From: Treponema socranskii subsp. socranskii VPI DR56BR1116 = ATCC 35536
GTDB lineage: Bacteria > Spirochaetota > Spirochaetia > Treponematales > Treponemataceae
Length of the DNA stretch: 45,984 bases
Assembly: GCF_000468115.1 (NCBI RefSeq)
Contig: NZ_AVQI01000012.1
Location: forward strand, 1 to 45,984
Direction: 5' to 3'
Shown here: in pieces, positions 22,149 to 30,161 of the stretch
How the letters are laid out: every line of letters starts with the position of its first letter
How positions within the stretch are numbered: position 1 is the first letter of the stretch
The notes under the pieces: model-generated
What the model was told of the DNA's origin: nothing
Seen by the model: only the letters and a program-made list of their open reading frames with translations
Database searches by the model: none
Program-made: the position numbers and the translations under genes

Positions 22149-22853
22149 TTATTTCACAGCTGCAATCGTAACTTTCTGCACGCCTTCGGAATACGGCGCG
22201 ACCGTATAGGGCTCGAAATAAACGGTGAGTTTTTTGCCGTCGTACGTGAACGTCTGGTAATTGCTCGCTTCCGGTATGGTGCCTTCGGCGATCCAGTCCG
22301 TGCGCGCTTTTTGCGCTTCCGCTTCGTTTCCTCCGTAGCTTAAGTGCTTCATAAAATAATCTTTGCATTGCGTTGCAATATCTTTGACCGATAAGCCGGA
22401 CGCTTCCGTAATCGACACTTCTTTTTTCAGCGCTTTATCGTAGGTGATCGAGTCGAGCAGCGTTTCTCCGTGTGCGCCTCCTTCATAGCGGTACGCCGTA
22501 AAGAGCATCGAAATATAGTTGTCGCTTACGATGATCGAATCGCATACGGCTTTATATTCGAACGGCGGAATTTTTTCGGCGGAAGCGCTCTTCGCGCTTT
22601 CGATTTCCTTTCTCGTTTTTTGTGCGGACGATTTGAAGTCATCGTACGCGCCGAGCGTGCGCGATTTAATAAGAGAATTGAGATCATCGAATCCCGCAAA
22701 CTGAGGATAGGCGATTTCCGCTTCGAAGACGGCGTTTTTTTCGGAAACCGTCGTCATTTTGTAAGGAGCCGCTCCCTTTTGAGATGCGGTTTGACATCCT
22801 GCGAATACGAGAGACGCAAGCACTGCAGAATACACGATGTGTTTTATTTTCAT
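22149..22853 (-). CDS. DUF4163/DUF3298 lipoprotein
   Basis: A 234-residue exported lipoprotein: Val-Phe-Ala-Gly-Cys20 lipobox. After a DUF4163-like first part (Tyr-Pro-Gln-Phe-Ala-Gly-Phe near 50), the DUF3298 part shows Tyr-Arg-Tyr-Glu-Gly-Gly-Ala-His-Gly and Thr-Tyr-Asp-Lys-Ala near residues 122-140, then Asp-Gly-Lys-Lys-Leu-Thr-Val-Tyr-Phe-Glu-Pro-Tyr near 208. These domains occur in anti-sigma factors and in the peptidoglycan deacetylase PdaC, usually as an extracytoplasmic module of unknown ligand; here it stands alone. The start is chosen from the signal peptide, with AGGGG about 6 nt upstream. Confidence 0.75.
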   Translation of the reverse strand: MKIKHIVYSAVLASLVFAGCQTASQKGAAPYKMTTVSEKNAVFEAEIAYPQFAGFDDLNSLIKSRTLGAYDDFKSSAQKTRKEIESAKSASAEKIPPFEYKAVCDSIIVSDNYISMLFTAYRYEGGAHGETLLDSITYDKALKKEVSITEASGLSVKDIATQCKDYFMKHLSYGGNEAEAQKARTDWIAEGTIPEASNYQTFTYDGKKLTVYFEPYTVAPYSEGVQKVTIAAVK

Positions 22854-23003
22854 AAAAACCCCTATAAAAACTTTTGTCAAACGGCGGCGATTGTATTAAA
22901 ACGGATACGCATCTGCGCTTGCCGTTTCGGATTTGCCGCCTATTCACATAAATGAAAAAAAATATTACTATCAATAGTTACAAGAAGGTTATGGGGAGTC
23001 TGC

Positions 23004-23936
23004 ATGATTTACGGTATTTTAATCGAAGGCTTGATATACGGCATTATGGTGCTCGGTGTCTTCGTGTCCTTCCGCGTTATCAATTTTTGCGATATGACGG
23101 TCGACGGAGCCTTTCCGCTCGGCGGCTGCATCCTTGCCGCGTGTTTGCTGCACGGCATACCCCCCGTTTTCGCGCTTTCGCTCGCATTTTTCGGCGGCGC
23201 TTTTGCAGGGCTCGTCACGACACTCATCTATACGCGCTTTCGCATACCCGATCTGCTCGCCGGCATCCTCGTCATGACGATGCTTTATTCGATCAATCTC
23301 CGCATCATGTCAAACCGTGCGAACATATCGTTTTTGCGCATCGAAACGGTATTTTCAAAGAGCGCCGCATGGACGGAACGCGTCTTTCCCGCACTTCCTC
23401 CTGAAGCGGGCATCCTTTTGTTTTTAATAATTTTCGTCGTCGTCTTAAAAGGACTCCTCGATCTCTTTTTTCACACCGACATGGGCTTGACGATGGGTGC
23501 GCTCGGAGCGAACGAACAGATGGTCGTTTCACAGGGCGTCGATCCGAAAATACTCCGCGGCATCGGCGTGTCTTTCGGGGACGGACTTGCAGCCCTTTCG
23601 GGTGCCTTTGCCGCAATGTACAACGGCTTTGCGGACGTGGGAAGCGGTACGGGCGTCATCGTCGGAGGGCTTGCCTCCCTCATGCTCGGAGAGTTTATCA
23701 TCCGTTCAAATAAGATTTCGATGCAGACGCTCCGCGTTTTGCTCGGATCGATTTTATACCGCGCGCTCATGTTCGCAGGCAGAAGCTACGGCTATCGGAT
23801 CGGCTTGACGAGCAACGATCTGAAACTCGTCACCGGTTTGCTTATCATCCTGTGCCTCCTCATATCCAATTTGAAAGGCAAGGCGAATTTTAAATCGCAT
23901 CTTTTACGGCCGACGAAAGCGGGAGGCGAAGCATGA
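23004..23936 (+). CDS. ABC transporter permease, TrpY-like
   Basis: A 310-residue inner-membrane permease with about eight hydrophobic segments, of the BPD_transp_2-like group found in TrpXYZ and related uptake systems. Motifs: Gly-Val-Phe-Val-Ser-Phe-Arg-Val-Ile-Asn-Phe-Cys-Asp-Met-Thr-Val-Asp-Gly near residues 18-35, Gly-Ala-Leu-Gly-Ala-Asn-Glu-Gln near 177 and Ser-Phe-Gly-Asp-Gly-Leu-Ala-Ala-Leu-Ser-Gly-Ala near 201. Relatives import tryptophan or other organic solutes with an ABC_sub_bind lipoprotein. No such binding protein is next to it here. GGGGAG lies 5 nt before the ATG. It overlaps the ATPase gene by 4 nt (ATGA). Confidence 0.8.
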   Translation: MIYGILIEGLIYGIMVLGVFVSFRVINFCDMTVDGAFPLGGCILAACLLHGIPPVFALSLAFFGGAFAGLVTTLIYTRFRIPDLLAGILVMTMLYSINLRIMSNRANISFLRIETVFSKSAAWTERVFPALPPEAGILLFLIIFVVVLKGLLDLFFHTDMGLTMGALGANEQMVVSQGVDPKILRGIGVSFGDGLAALSGAFAAMYNGFADVGSGTGVIVGGLASLMLGEFIIRSNKISMQTLRVLLGSILYRALMFAGRSYGYRIGLTSNDLKLVTGLLIILCLLISNLKGKANFKSHLLRPTKAGGEA

Positions 23937-24736
23937 TTGAATTGAAAAATATTGCGATAACGTTCAATCCCGGCACTGCCGATGAAAATGTGGCGCTTAA
24001 ACATATCGATTTGACGATTAATAAGGGCGACTTTATCACGGTGATCGGATCGAACGGAGCGGGAAAGTCGACGCTGTACAATGTCATCGCCGGTACGCTC
24101 TCTCCGACTGCCGGAACGATTTCGCTTTCGATGAACGGCTCCATACGCGACATCACGAAAGACGAAGAATACAAACGGGCACTGTACATAGGGCGCATCT
24201 TTCAAAATCCGCTGCTCGGTACTGCGGGGAAAATGTCGCTTGAAGACAATATGATGATATGCAGCAAAAAAGGCTGGAAGGGTTTGAAGATCGGTTTGAA
24301 CACCCGCACGCGCTCATATTTCCGAAGCGAACTCAAACAGCTGAACATGGGACTTGAAGAGCGCCTTTCCGACAATGTCGAACAGTTTTCCGGCGGACAG
24401 CGTCAGGCCTTGACGCTGCTCATGGCGGTTATGTCGCGTCCCGCTCTCCTTTTGCTCGACGAACATACTGCCGCCCTCGATCCTTCGAACGCCGCCCTCG
24501 TTATGAATTTGACAAAGCGCTTTGCGGAATCCTACAATCTCACCGTGATGATGGTGACGCACAATATGCAGCACGCGCTCGAATACGGCAATCGTCTTAT
24601 CATGATGGACAAAGGCGAAATCATTTTCGACATAGCCGGAACCGAAAAAAAGAATTTGACGATGGACGATATCGTGCAGCGCTTCCGCTCCATAAAGAAA
24701 ACGGCGCTTACGAGCGACCGGCTGATATTACAATGA
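23933..24736 (+). CDS. ABC transporter ATP-binding protein, TrpZ-like
   Basis: A 267-residue ABC ATPase, partner of the permease it overlaps. Walker A Gly-Ser-Asn-Gly-Ala-Gly-Lys-Ser-Thr (38-46), Q-loop Phe-Gln-Asn-Pro near 90, signature Phe-Ser-Gly-Gly-Gln-Arg-Gln (152-158), Walker B Leu-Leu-Leu-Leu-Asp-Glu-His near 170 and switch His near 206 are all visible. The Asp-Glu-His-Thr-Ala-Ala-Leu-Asp form is usual for this subgroup. A terminator hairpin follows 20 nt after the stop, so the pair forms a two-gene unit with no binding-protein gene. Confidence 0.85.
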   Translation: MIELKNIAITFNPGTADENVALKHIDLTINKGDFITVIGSNGAGKSTLYNVIAGTLSPTAGTISLSMNGSIRDITKDEEYKRALYIGRIFQNPLLGTAGKMSLEDNMMICSKKGWKGLKIGLNTRTRSYFRSELKQLNMGLEERLSDNVEQFSGGQRQALTLLMAVMSRPALLLLDEHTAALDPSNAALVMNLTKRFAESYNLTVMMVTHNMQHALEYGNRLIMMDKGEIIFDIAGTEKKNLTMDDIVQRFRSIKKTALTSDRLILQ

Positions 24737-24757
24737 TATCCGATTAAGTCGAGAGTT

Positions 24758-24788
24758 GAAAAACTCGTAACGCGTTTTTCTTTTATTT
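24758..24788 (+). terminator. Intrinsic terminator after the TrpYZ-like pair
   Basis: A 10-bp stem with one mismatch (GAAAAAC ... GTTTTTC, loop TAA) followed by TTTTATTT. Confidence 0.6.
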
Positions 24789-24822
24789 ACCGCAACGAAA
24801 TGAAATAATTAATCATACTTTA

Positions 24823-24890
24823 TCGACTTTGTGCTCGGCGAGAAAGCCGCTCACTTTTGCGATGATACCGACTTTATCCGCACTCGTGCG
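24823..24890 (-). pseudogene. Fragment of an ACT-domain gene after aat
   Basis: On the minus strand, in a frame shifted from the end of aat, ~22 codons read Asp-Lys-Val-Gly-Ile-Ile-Ala-Lys-Val-Ser-Gly-Phe-Leu-Ala-Glu-His-Lys-Val-Asp and then stop. This is the first strand-helix of an ACT domain of the UPF0237 type. The rest of the domain and a start codon are missing. It looks like the leftover of a gene joined to the 3' end of aat. Confidence 0.45.
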
Positions 24891-25644
24891 CGAAAGCGCA
24901 CACGGTTTCCGCCGCGATTTCGGCAAAAACTTTGTGCAAGTCGCCTGAAAGTTTTTGCGATAAGAGTTCGCTTTCCATGCGCAAAAACGCAGTGCGGCTT
25001 ATATTGCGGCCGCCGTATCGCGCGATGTTTTCCGTATATACTTGCGAATCGATTAAAACGCCGCCGCATCTTTCGAAGGCTTTTGCAAATAGCATAAACG
25101 CGCTTTTGCCGGCGTTCGATTCAAGCGTAAACATCGACTCGCCGCAAAACACTTTTCCGATGAGCACTCCGTAGAGTCCGCCCGCAAGCTCGCCTCCGTG
25201 CCACGCTTCGACCGAATGCGCGATACCGCGTTCGTGCAGCGCGCAGTAGATATCGATCATACGCTCCCCTATCCACGTACCGTCCTGACCCGCGCGGGGC
25301 ACGCGCGCACAATTTTCGATCACGCGGGAAAAGGCGGCATCGATGGTATACGTATACGGGCTGTGTTTTAAAAATCTCACGGCACTGCGCGGAAAGCGGA
25401 TTTCTTTTACGGGAAGCACAAAACGCGGATCGGGACTCCACCACAAAACGGGATCACCCGAATCTTCGTCATACCACGGGAAAATCCCCTGCAGATATGC
25501 CGAAAACGCGAGCTCCGGCGTTATGTGCTCCGTATAGCCGAGCAAACCGTTTCGACCTGCGTCGCGGACGAAAAAATGTGTGTATTCAAAACCGCTTCCG
25601 AAACGTTCTGCGCCGAGCTTTTCCTGCCAATCAACGTTTTCCAT
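24874..25644 (-). CDS. aat: Leucyl/phenylalanyl-tRNA--protein transferase
   Basis: A 256-residue cytoplasmic enzyme that moves Leu or Phe from aminoacyl-tRNA onto proteins with N-terminal Arg or Lys, creating an N-degron for ClpS/ClpA. Signatures: Gly-Ile-Phe-Pro-Trp-Tyr near 53, Trp-Trp-Ser-Pro-Asp-Pro-Arg near 68, Gly-Thr-Trp-Ile near 121, Ser-Val-Glu-Ala-Trp near 144, Gly-Gly-Leu-Tyr-Gly, Phe-Cys-Gly-Glu-Ser-Met-Phe near 165 and Leu-Ile-Asp-Ser-Gln near 196. Last gene of clpS-clpA-aat; its start overlaps the clpA stop by 14 nt, so translation is probably coupled. The final residues (Cys-Ala-Phe-Ala-His-Glu-Cys-Gly) may result from fusion to a decayed ACT-domain gene. Confidence 0.93.
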   Translation of the reverse strand: MENVDWQEKLGAERFGSGFEYTHFFVRDAGRNGLLGYTEHITPELAFSAYLQGIFPWYDEDSGDPVLWWSPDPRFVLPVKEIRFPRSAVRFLKHSPYTYTIDAAFSRVIENCARVPRAGQDGTWIGERMIDIYCALHERGIAHSVEAWHGGELAGGLYGVLIGKVFCGESMFTLESNAGKSAFMLFAKAFERCGGVLIDSQVYTENIARYGGRNISRTAFLRMESELLSQKLSGDLHKVFAEIAAETVCAFAHECG

Positions 25645-28012
25645 AGTCGAAGGTCAATATTTCCGTACTGCCGTCTGCCCGAGATACGTCGACGCGCACT
25701 TCGCCGCCTGCGGAAAGTTTTCCGAACAGCACTTCGTCGGTGAGCGGAGATGCGATTTCTTCTTCGACGGTACGAGCCATATTCCGCGCTCCGAATTCGC
25801 GCGAATAGCCTTTTTCCGAAAGGTAGGCAATCGCACGCGGAGTCGTTTCCAGCTTGACTTTTTTTTGCGCGAGGCGGGCGGCGAGTTTTGCGATTTCTTT
25901 TTTTGCGATATCGTCGACGATCGCTTTTCCCAAATGAGAAAACGCGATAACGCCGTCGAGTCTGTTGCGGAATTCCGGCGAAAAAGTTTTTTCAACCGCT
26001 TCGCTGAGAGCATCTCCCTCGTCCGAAGCGTTTTCGGCGCCGAAACCGACTTTGCTCTTTTCCATTTCACGCGCGCCGGCATTGCTCGTCATGATGATGA
26101 TGCAGTTTCGGAAATCGGCTTTGCGTCCCTGATTGTCGGTGAGAAATCCGTAGTCCATAACTTGGAGCAGCACATTGTAAATTTTCGGATGCGCCTTTTC
26201 GATTTCGTCGAAGAGCACGATCGAATGCGGATTTTTGCGCACGTCTTCCGTAAGCTGACCGCCCTCTTCATAGCCGACGTAACCGGGCGCCGAACCGATG
26301 AGACGGCTCACCGTATACTCTTCCTGATATTCGCTCATATCATAACGCAAGAGCGTTTCACCGAGCGTACGGGAAAGCGAACGGGCGAGTTCCGTTTTAC
26401 CGACGCCCGTCGGACCGACGAACAAAAAACTCGCTTCCGGCCGTTCGGGATTGTTAAATCCCGCGCGCGCCCTTTTTACCGCCTTTGTCACCGCCGCCAC
26501 CGCTTCATCCTGTCCGAAGATTTCCGAGCGCATCGTGTCGGCAAGGTCGCGGAGCTTTTCTTTTTCTCCGCTCGTCACCGATTCAAGCGGCACCCGCGCC
26601 ATCTTTGCCGTCACCGCTTTGATAACGGAAGTCGACACGATGGGTTTCTTCATAAGCTCGTTCGTATGCGAGACTTCCTGCGTATGAGCGGGAGCTTTGC
26701 GCATGCGGGCGAATCCGCCCTTCGCTTTGATCTTCATGTACGAACCCGCTTCGTCGATGACGTCGATAGCTTTATCGGGAAGCCGCCTGTCCGGCAGATA
26801 CTGCACCGACAAGTCGACTGCGGCTTTCAGCGCCGTATCGCTGTACGTAACTCCGTGGTAACTTTCGTATTTATCGCGGAGTCCTTTTAAAATCGCCAGC
26901 GTGTCTTCCGGCGACGGTTCTTTGATATCGATCTTTTGGAAACGGCGCGCGAGCGCCCTGTCTTTTTCGAAATTTTTCGCATACTCTTCGTGCGTCGTCG
27001 AACCGATGCAGCGAATCTTTCCCGACGACAGCACCGGTTTTAACAAATTTGCCGCATCCATCGTGCTGTTGCCGCTCGTACCGGCGCCCATGATCATGTG
27101 GATCTCATCGATAAATAAAATCGCGTGCCGCTTTTTCATCAGTTCGTCGGTGATCTTTCTGAGACGATCTTCAAAATCGCCGCGGAATTTCGTACCGGCG
27201 AGCAGCAAACCCATATCGAGACTGTAGATGGAAAAATTATTAATCGCATCCGGCACGTCGTTTTGTGCGATTCTCTGCGCAAGTCCGTTTGCGATCGCCG
27301 TTTTGCCCACACCCGCATCTCCGACGTAAAGCGGATTGTTTTTCGTCCGTCGGCACAGAATCTGGATCGTACGGTCGATTTCATCCGTCCGCCCGATGAG
27401 CGCATCGATTTTGCCCTGCTTTGCCTCCGCCGTCAGATCGACGCAAAACCGTTCGAGCGCCGTCCGTTTCGTATTCCGCAAATTGTCTTGGCGCGCGTCA
27501 TCTCCCGTCTGCATACCCGGCATGAATTTCTGCTGCGCTTCCGCACCGTCCAAAAAAAATTGATTTTCATCGGTAAGCTTTTGTGCGCCGATCTCTTCGA
27601 TAAGGCGGAGCTTGTCGACGCCGCCCATGCGCAGCGAATACGCACAATAATTGCGTTTTTCTTCTATCATGCTGACGAGTACATCGGTGATGTCGAGGAT
27701 CTGCTTGTCGCTCGATGCGCAGTGAAAGACGGCGCGGTTCATCACTTCCTGAAAGCCCTGCGTTTCGACAGGCTCGGCGCTCTGTCCGTTTCCCTGCACT
27801 GCGGATACCGGCACATTTTTTTTAATGTATTCGTTGACGCAATCGCGGATTGTCGCGACGTCTGCCCCGCACGATTCGAGCAGCTCGCGCACCGAATCGA
27901 ATGCGAGCGCAGAGCTGAGCAAGTGTTCCGGCGTAAAAAATTCGTGACGGGCATATTTTGCATCGGAAAACGAAACCGATAATATCTTTCGCAGCTGCGG
28001 ACTTATTTCCAT
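25631..28012 (-). CDS. clpA: ATP-dependent Clp protease ATP-binding subunit ClpA
   Basis: A 793-residue Hsp100 unfoldase that feeds substrates to ClpP. Domains in order: ClpA-type N domain (1-~145, binds ClpS), AAA+ module 1 with Gly-Asp-Ala-Gly-Val-Gly-Lys-Thr near 237 and Leu-Phe-Ile-Asp-Glu-Ile-His near 305, then AAA+ module 2 with Gly-Pro-Thr-Gly-Val-Gly-Lys-Thr near 534 and Leu-Phe-Asp-Glu-Ile-Glu near 600. There is no long middle domain, which separates it from ClpB and ClpC. ClpP is not in this window. GGGAG lies ~9 nt before the ATG. Second gene of the N-degron operon, 133 nt after clpS. Confidence 0.95.
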   Translation of the reverse strand: MEISPQLRKILSVSFSDAKYARHEFFTPEHLLSSALAFDSVRELLESCGADVATIRDCVNEYIKKNVPVSAVQGNGQSAEPVETQGFQEVMNRAVFHCASSDKQILDITDVLVSMIEEKRNYCAYSLRMGGVDKLRLIEEIGAQKLTDENQFFLDGAEAQQKFMPGMQTGDDARQDNLRNTKRTALERFCVDLTAEAKQGKIDALIGRTDEIDRTIQILCRRTKNNPLYVGDAGVGKTAIANGLAQRIAQNDVPDAINNFSIYSLDMGLLLAGTKFRGDFEDRLRKITDELMKKRHAILFIDEIHMIMGAGTSGNSTMDAANLLKPVLSSGKIRCIGSTTHEEYAKNFEKDRALARRFQKIDIKEPSPEDTLAILKGLRDKYESYHGVTYSDTALKAAVDLSVQYLPDRRLPDKAIDVIDEAGSYMKIKAKGGFARMRKAPAHTQEVSHTNELMKKPIVSTSVIKAVTAKMARVPLESVTSGEKEKLRDLADTMRSEIFGQDEAVAAVTKAVKRARAGFNNPERPEASFLFVGPTGVGKTELARSLSRTLGETLLRYDMSEYQEEYTVSRLIGSAPGYVGYEEGGQLTEDVRKNPHSIVLFDEIEKAHPKIYNVLLQVMDYGFLTDNQGRKADFRNCIIIMTSNAGAREMEKSKVGFGAENASDEGDALSEAVEKTFSPEFRNRLDGVIAFSHLGKAIVDDIAKKEIAKLAARLAQKKVKLETTPRAIAYLSEKGYSREFGARNMARTVEEEIASPLTDEVLFGKLSAGGEVRVDVSRADGSTEILTFDYGKR

Positions 28013-28110
28013 ATCTCACTACTCCCGGCCGCTCCGGTACGCGGCACAATTCGGAGCCGAACAAAAACCGCACGTGCATGCAATTTTCATCGAGCGCTAT
28101 AAAGTCGCTT

Positions 28111-28140
28111 ATCGATTAATTTTATCTTCGGCTAATCGAT
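28111..28140 (-). other. Intercistronic hairpin between clpS and clpA
   Basis: ATCGATTA pairs perfectly with TAATCGAT around a 14-nt loop in the clpS-clpA gap. No T-run follows in the direction of transcription. It may adjust relative mRNA levels. Confidence 0.4.
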
Positions 28141-28145
28141 ATCGC

Positions 28146-28466
28146 CTACACTTCCTGCACTTCAACTTTCAGCGGAAAACCCTCTTCTCGCGCACGGTGC
28201 ACCGTTATCGAAGCCCGCGTCGCCGCTATATCAAACGCATACACGCCGACAATACCGGAACCCGTTTTGTGTACGGATTCCATGATGATGCACGCGTCGT
28301 GTTCCGATTTATGAAAAACGGACATAAGCACGTCGACGACAAAATCCTTCGTCGTATAGTCGTCGTTAAAAAAAACGACGCGGCCGTTCGGCGGAATATC
28401 GTAATCGACGGCATCGACCGCTTCGATCGAAAACTCGCCGTTTCCGAACGTATCGCTGTCAGCCAT
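28146..28466 (-). CDS. clpS: ATP-dependent Clp protease adaptor ClpS
   Basis: A 106-residue adaptor that binds proteins with N-terminal Leu, Phe, Trp or Tyr and hands them to ClpA. The flexible N-terminal ~25 residues are followed by the core: Val-Phe-Phe-Asn-Asp-Asp-Tyr-Thr-Thr-Lys-Asp-Phe-Val (30-42), Met-Glu-Ser-Val-His-Lys-Thr-Gly-Ser-Gly near 62, then Tyr-Ala-Phe-Asp-Ile-Ala-Ala-Thr-Arg. The Asn-Asp pair and the His of the binding pocket are present. No SD; the promoter -10 box sits 6 nt before the ATG, so the operon mRNA is probably leaderless. First gene of clpS-clpA-aat. Confidence 0.95.
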   Translation of the reverse strand: MADSDTFGNGEFSIEAVDAVDYDIPPNGRVVFFNDDYTTKDFVVDVLMSVFHKSEHDACIIMESVHKTGSGIVGVYAFDIAATRASITVHRAREEGFPLKVEVQEV

Positions 28467-28472
28467 GCTTAT

Positions 28473-28501
28473 AATATACAGAATTTTTGCCGTTATTCCA
28501 A
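28473..28501 (-). promoter_or_regulatory. Promoter of the clpS-clpA-aat operon (leaderless)
   Basis: On the minus strand: TTGGAA (28496-28501), 17-bp spacer, TATATT (28473-28478), 6 nt to ATG 28466. Confidence 0.55.
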
Positions 28502-28595
28502 TAGCTTTTGTCCAATATCTTTAGAAACTTTAAAAAATCAATACTGTGAAAACGGATATGTGCAAATCCGAAAATTTTCGCTTAATGGCAGCAAA

Positions 28596-28630
28596 TACGC
28601 AAAAATCGCTTGAGGCGCGGCGTCCGTTCC
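28596..28630 (+). repeat. Dispersed ~35-bp repeat, copy A
   Basis: The first 24 bases (28596-28619) are identical to 30419-30442, and the next 11 differ at two positions. This copy lies in the gene-free stretch 28467-28928, which otherwise holds the clpS promoter, no convincing gene and the terminator of the BspA-like lipoprotein. It lacks the -10 box present after the other copy. Confidence 0.55.
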
Positions 28631-28798
28631 GTCGTTTTAAACGGCGGCGTGCACGACGTGTCGTCTATGCACGATGCACTGCACACTTCTCCTTGCGCTT
28701 CGGGCATTATGATTGCGCGCCGAACGTATTTTGGAAGACGCGTATGCAGCGTTTTTTCGCGTATTATTGCCGCGGTTTTTCGTTTGCGCATTATTTTC

Positions 28799-28848
28799 AA
28801 AAAAAAATTGTACGGCGACTAAATCTTCAGATTTTGAAGCCGTACAAT
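28799..28848 (-). terminator. Terminator of the BspA-like lipoprotein gene
   Basis: On the minus strand ATTGTACGGC pairs with GCCGTACAAT, with a second TTCAAAATCTGAA stem inside, followed by a run of about nine T. It lies 80 nt past the stop at 28929. Confidence 0.8.
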
Positions 28849-28877
28849 CAGTGTACGCAAGCGCATGCGTATAGTAG

Positions 28878-28899
28878 CGAGTTTTCAAAAGAAAACTCG
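28878..28899 (+). repeat. Single F2-like hairpin
   Basis: CGAGTTTT, loop CAAAAG, AAAACTCG. The stem matches the F2 hairpins at 2074 and 2569; the loop differs from the CTNNCG consensus by one base (CTTTTG on the minus strand). Confidence 0.45.
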
Positions 28900-28928
28900 A
28901 TTTTAAAAATTTCAGCCTGCGCTGCAGC

Positions 28929-29840
28929 TTATTCCGCTGCGAACCACTCCGCCTGCGCAGACATCGTGGCGGCGGCAGCCTTATACGTTGCAAGCTGTCC
29001 CGACGGAACCTTTATGCTGCCCGCCGTTAAGCTTGTGCAGTCGTAAAAGGCGGCGGCAAAAGCCGGGCCGCCAAGAATGGTTGCAGGATTGTAATCGCAC
29101 TTAAGCGTAACGGCTTTAAGGTTTCCGCACTGAAAAAAGCAGCTGTTCAAGTATTCAACGTTTTTAGGGACCGCAGGAATTTCCGCCAGCTTTTTGCAGC
29201 CGGAAAAGCAAACAGCCATCTGTTTAACACTGTCAGGGATCGCAGGAACTTTTGTCAAACTTTCACATTTGTAAAAGCAGCTGTTTATATTAGTAACGCC
29301 TTCGGATATTACCGGAGCCTGCATGAGTTTTTTACACCCGAAAAAACAACTATACATAGTCCGAATGTTTTTAGGTATAACCGAAGGCGCCTGTATCAGC
29401 CTTTCGCAACCGGAAAAACAGTAACTCAGATCCGTAACGCTTTCAGGTATTTCGGGAGCCTTTACGAGATTTTTACAATTGTAAAAACAGCATGACATAT
29501 CGGTAAGATCCGGTATTTCTCCGAATTTAAGAGCGACGTCTATTGTATCGTTGTTGCTCAGTATTTTTCCGAGCCTGCTTGCCGTACTGGGGGAGGTTGC
29601 ACCTTTTAAGTCCTCCTTTGCAAGGCCCGTTATTTCGATGTAATTTACTTCGACAGGTGATGCCTTTGTTTTAAGATAGTCTTTTAAGCCGTCGCCGTTT
29701 GTACCGAAGTCGACCTTAACGTATCCCGGTCCTGAATCTCCGTCCGATTCGGTTTTGCAACCCGCTGTGAATACTGCGGCAAGCACAGCCGCCGCTGCAA
29801 AAAAAGCCTGAGCTTTTCGGTTAAAAATCGTAGTCTTCAT
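28929..29840 (-). CDS. BspA-like cysteine/leucine-rich repeat lipoprotein
   Basis: A 303-residue surface-type lipoprotein: lipobox Phe-Thr-Ala-Gly-Cys28. From about residue 115, six to seven repeats of ~23 residues follow the pattern Cys-Phe-x-x-Cys-x-x-Leu-x-x-Ala-Pro-x-Ile-Pro-x-x-Val-Thr, each with paired cysteines. The end (Thr-Leu-Lys-Cys-Asp-Tyr, Ala-Phe-Tyr-Asp-Cys, Lys-Val-Pro-Ser-Gly) is like the partial gene at 1-210. Treponemal BspA/LrrA-type proteins mediate attachment and coaggregation; the role here is inferred from family. AGGAGG lies 6 nt before the ATG. A strong terminator follows. Confidence 0.85.
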   Translation of the reverse strand: MKTTIFNRKAQAFFAAAAVLAAVFTAGCKTESDGDSGPGYVKVDFGTNGDGLKDYLKTKASPVEVNYIEITGLAKEDLKGATSPSTASRLGKILSNNDTIDVALKFGEIPDLTDMSCCFYNCKNLVKAPEIPESVTDLSYCFSGCERLIQAPSVIPKNIRTMYSCFFGCKKLMQAPVISEGVTNINSCFYKCESLTKVPAIPDSVKQMAVCFSGCKKLAEIPAVPKNVEYLNSCFFQCGNLKAVTLKCDYNPATILGGPAFAAAFYDCTSLTAGSIKVPSGQLATYKAAAATMSAQAEWFAAE

Positions 29841-30037
29841 CGTTTCCTCCTGTATAAAGACTTGTAATTGCAGGAACTTTCATTCCCAAAATATGTATCT
29901 CCGGCAATGCCGGCAGCGATACCCGCGTACTCTGTGAGCGATGCAGCCTAAGCCGCGCGCTTACCCTCGTCTAAAACCTTATGTATGCCCTGCGCCGCAG
30001 ATTTTTTCAAAAGCGCACGGGTATGGATAGGACAAAT

Positions 30038-30155
30038 ATAAAAACCGCGCAGAGAAAAATTCCCTGTGCGGTGTACAAGCGGCGATTGTATTGTTTTGAA
30101 AAAAATATTGAGAACGGAGTACGCCTAAGCGAGTTGCGAGTTGCGAGTTGCGAGT
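30038..30155 (-). ncRNA. Candidate small RNA (~118 nt) or terminated leader
   Basis: A consensus promoter (30162-30189) and an intrinsic terminator (30039-30072) bracket ~118 nt on the minus strand with no convincing ORF. The transcript would begin inside four GCAACTC heptamers. It could be an independent small RNA, or a premature-termination leader for the BspA-like lipoprotein gene that starts 198 nt further on. No known RNA family was recognised. The rest of 29841-30467 holds the LRR gene's ribosome site, a small GCCGGCATTGCCGG palindrome near 29905 and the rhomboid promoter. Confidence 0.5.
30039..30072 (-). terminator. Intrinsic terminator of the candidate small RNA
   Basis: On the minus strand ACCGCACAG pairs with CTGCGCGGT (one G-T/mismatch position) and TTTTTAT follows. 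Confidence 0.6.
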
Positions 30156-30158
30156 TGC
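30131..30158 (+). repeat. Four tandem copies of GAGTTGC
   Basis: Four perfect 7-bp copies. They cover the predicted start and first ~25 nt of the minus-strand transcript. Such repeats change copy number by slippage. Confidence 0.85.
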
Positions 30159-30161
30159 GAA

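Noticed and set aside
25580-26890. 436-codon plus-strand ORF opposite clpA
   Set aside because: Antisense shadow of clpA codons, with no start signals or known domains.
28546-29046. 166-codon plus-strand ORF opposite the BspA-like lipoprotein
   Set aside because: It runs through the lipoprotein's terminator and the antisense of its coding repeats; no RBS or family features.
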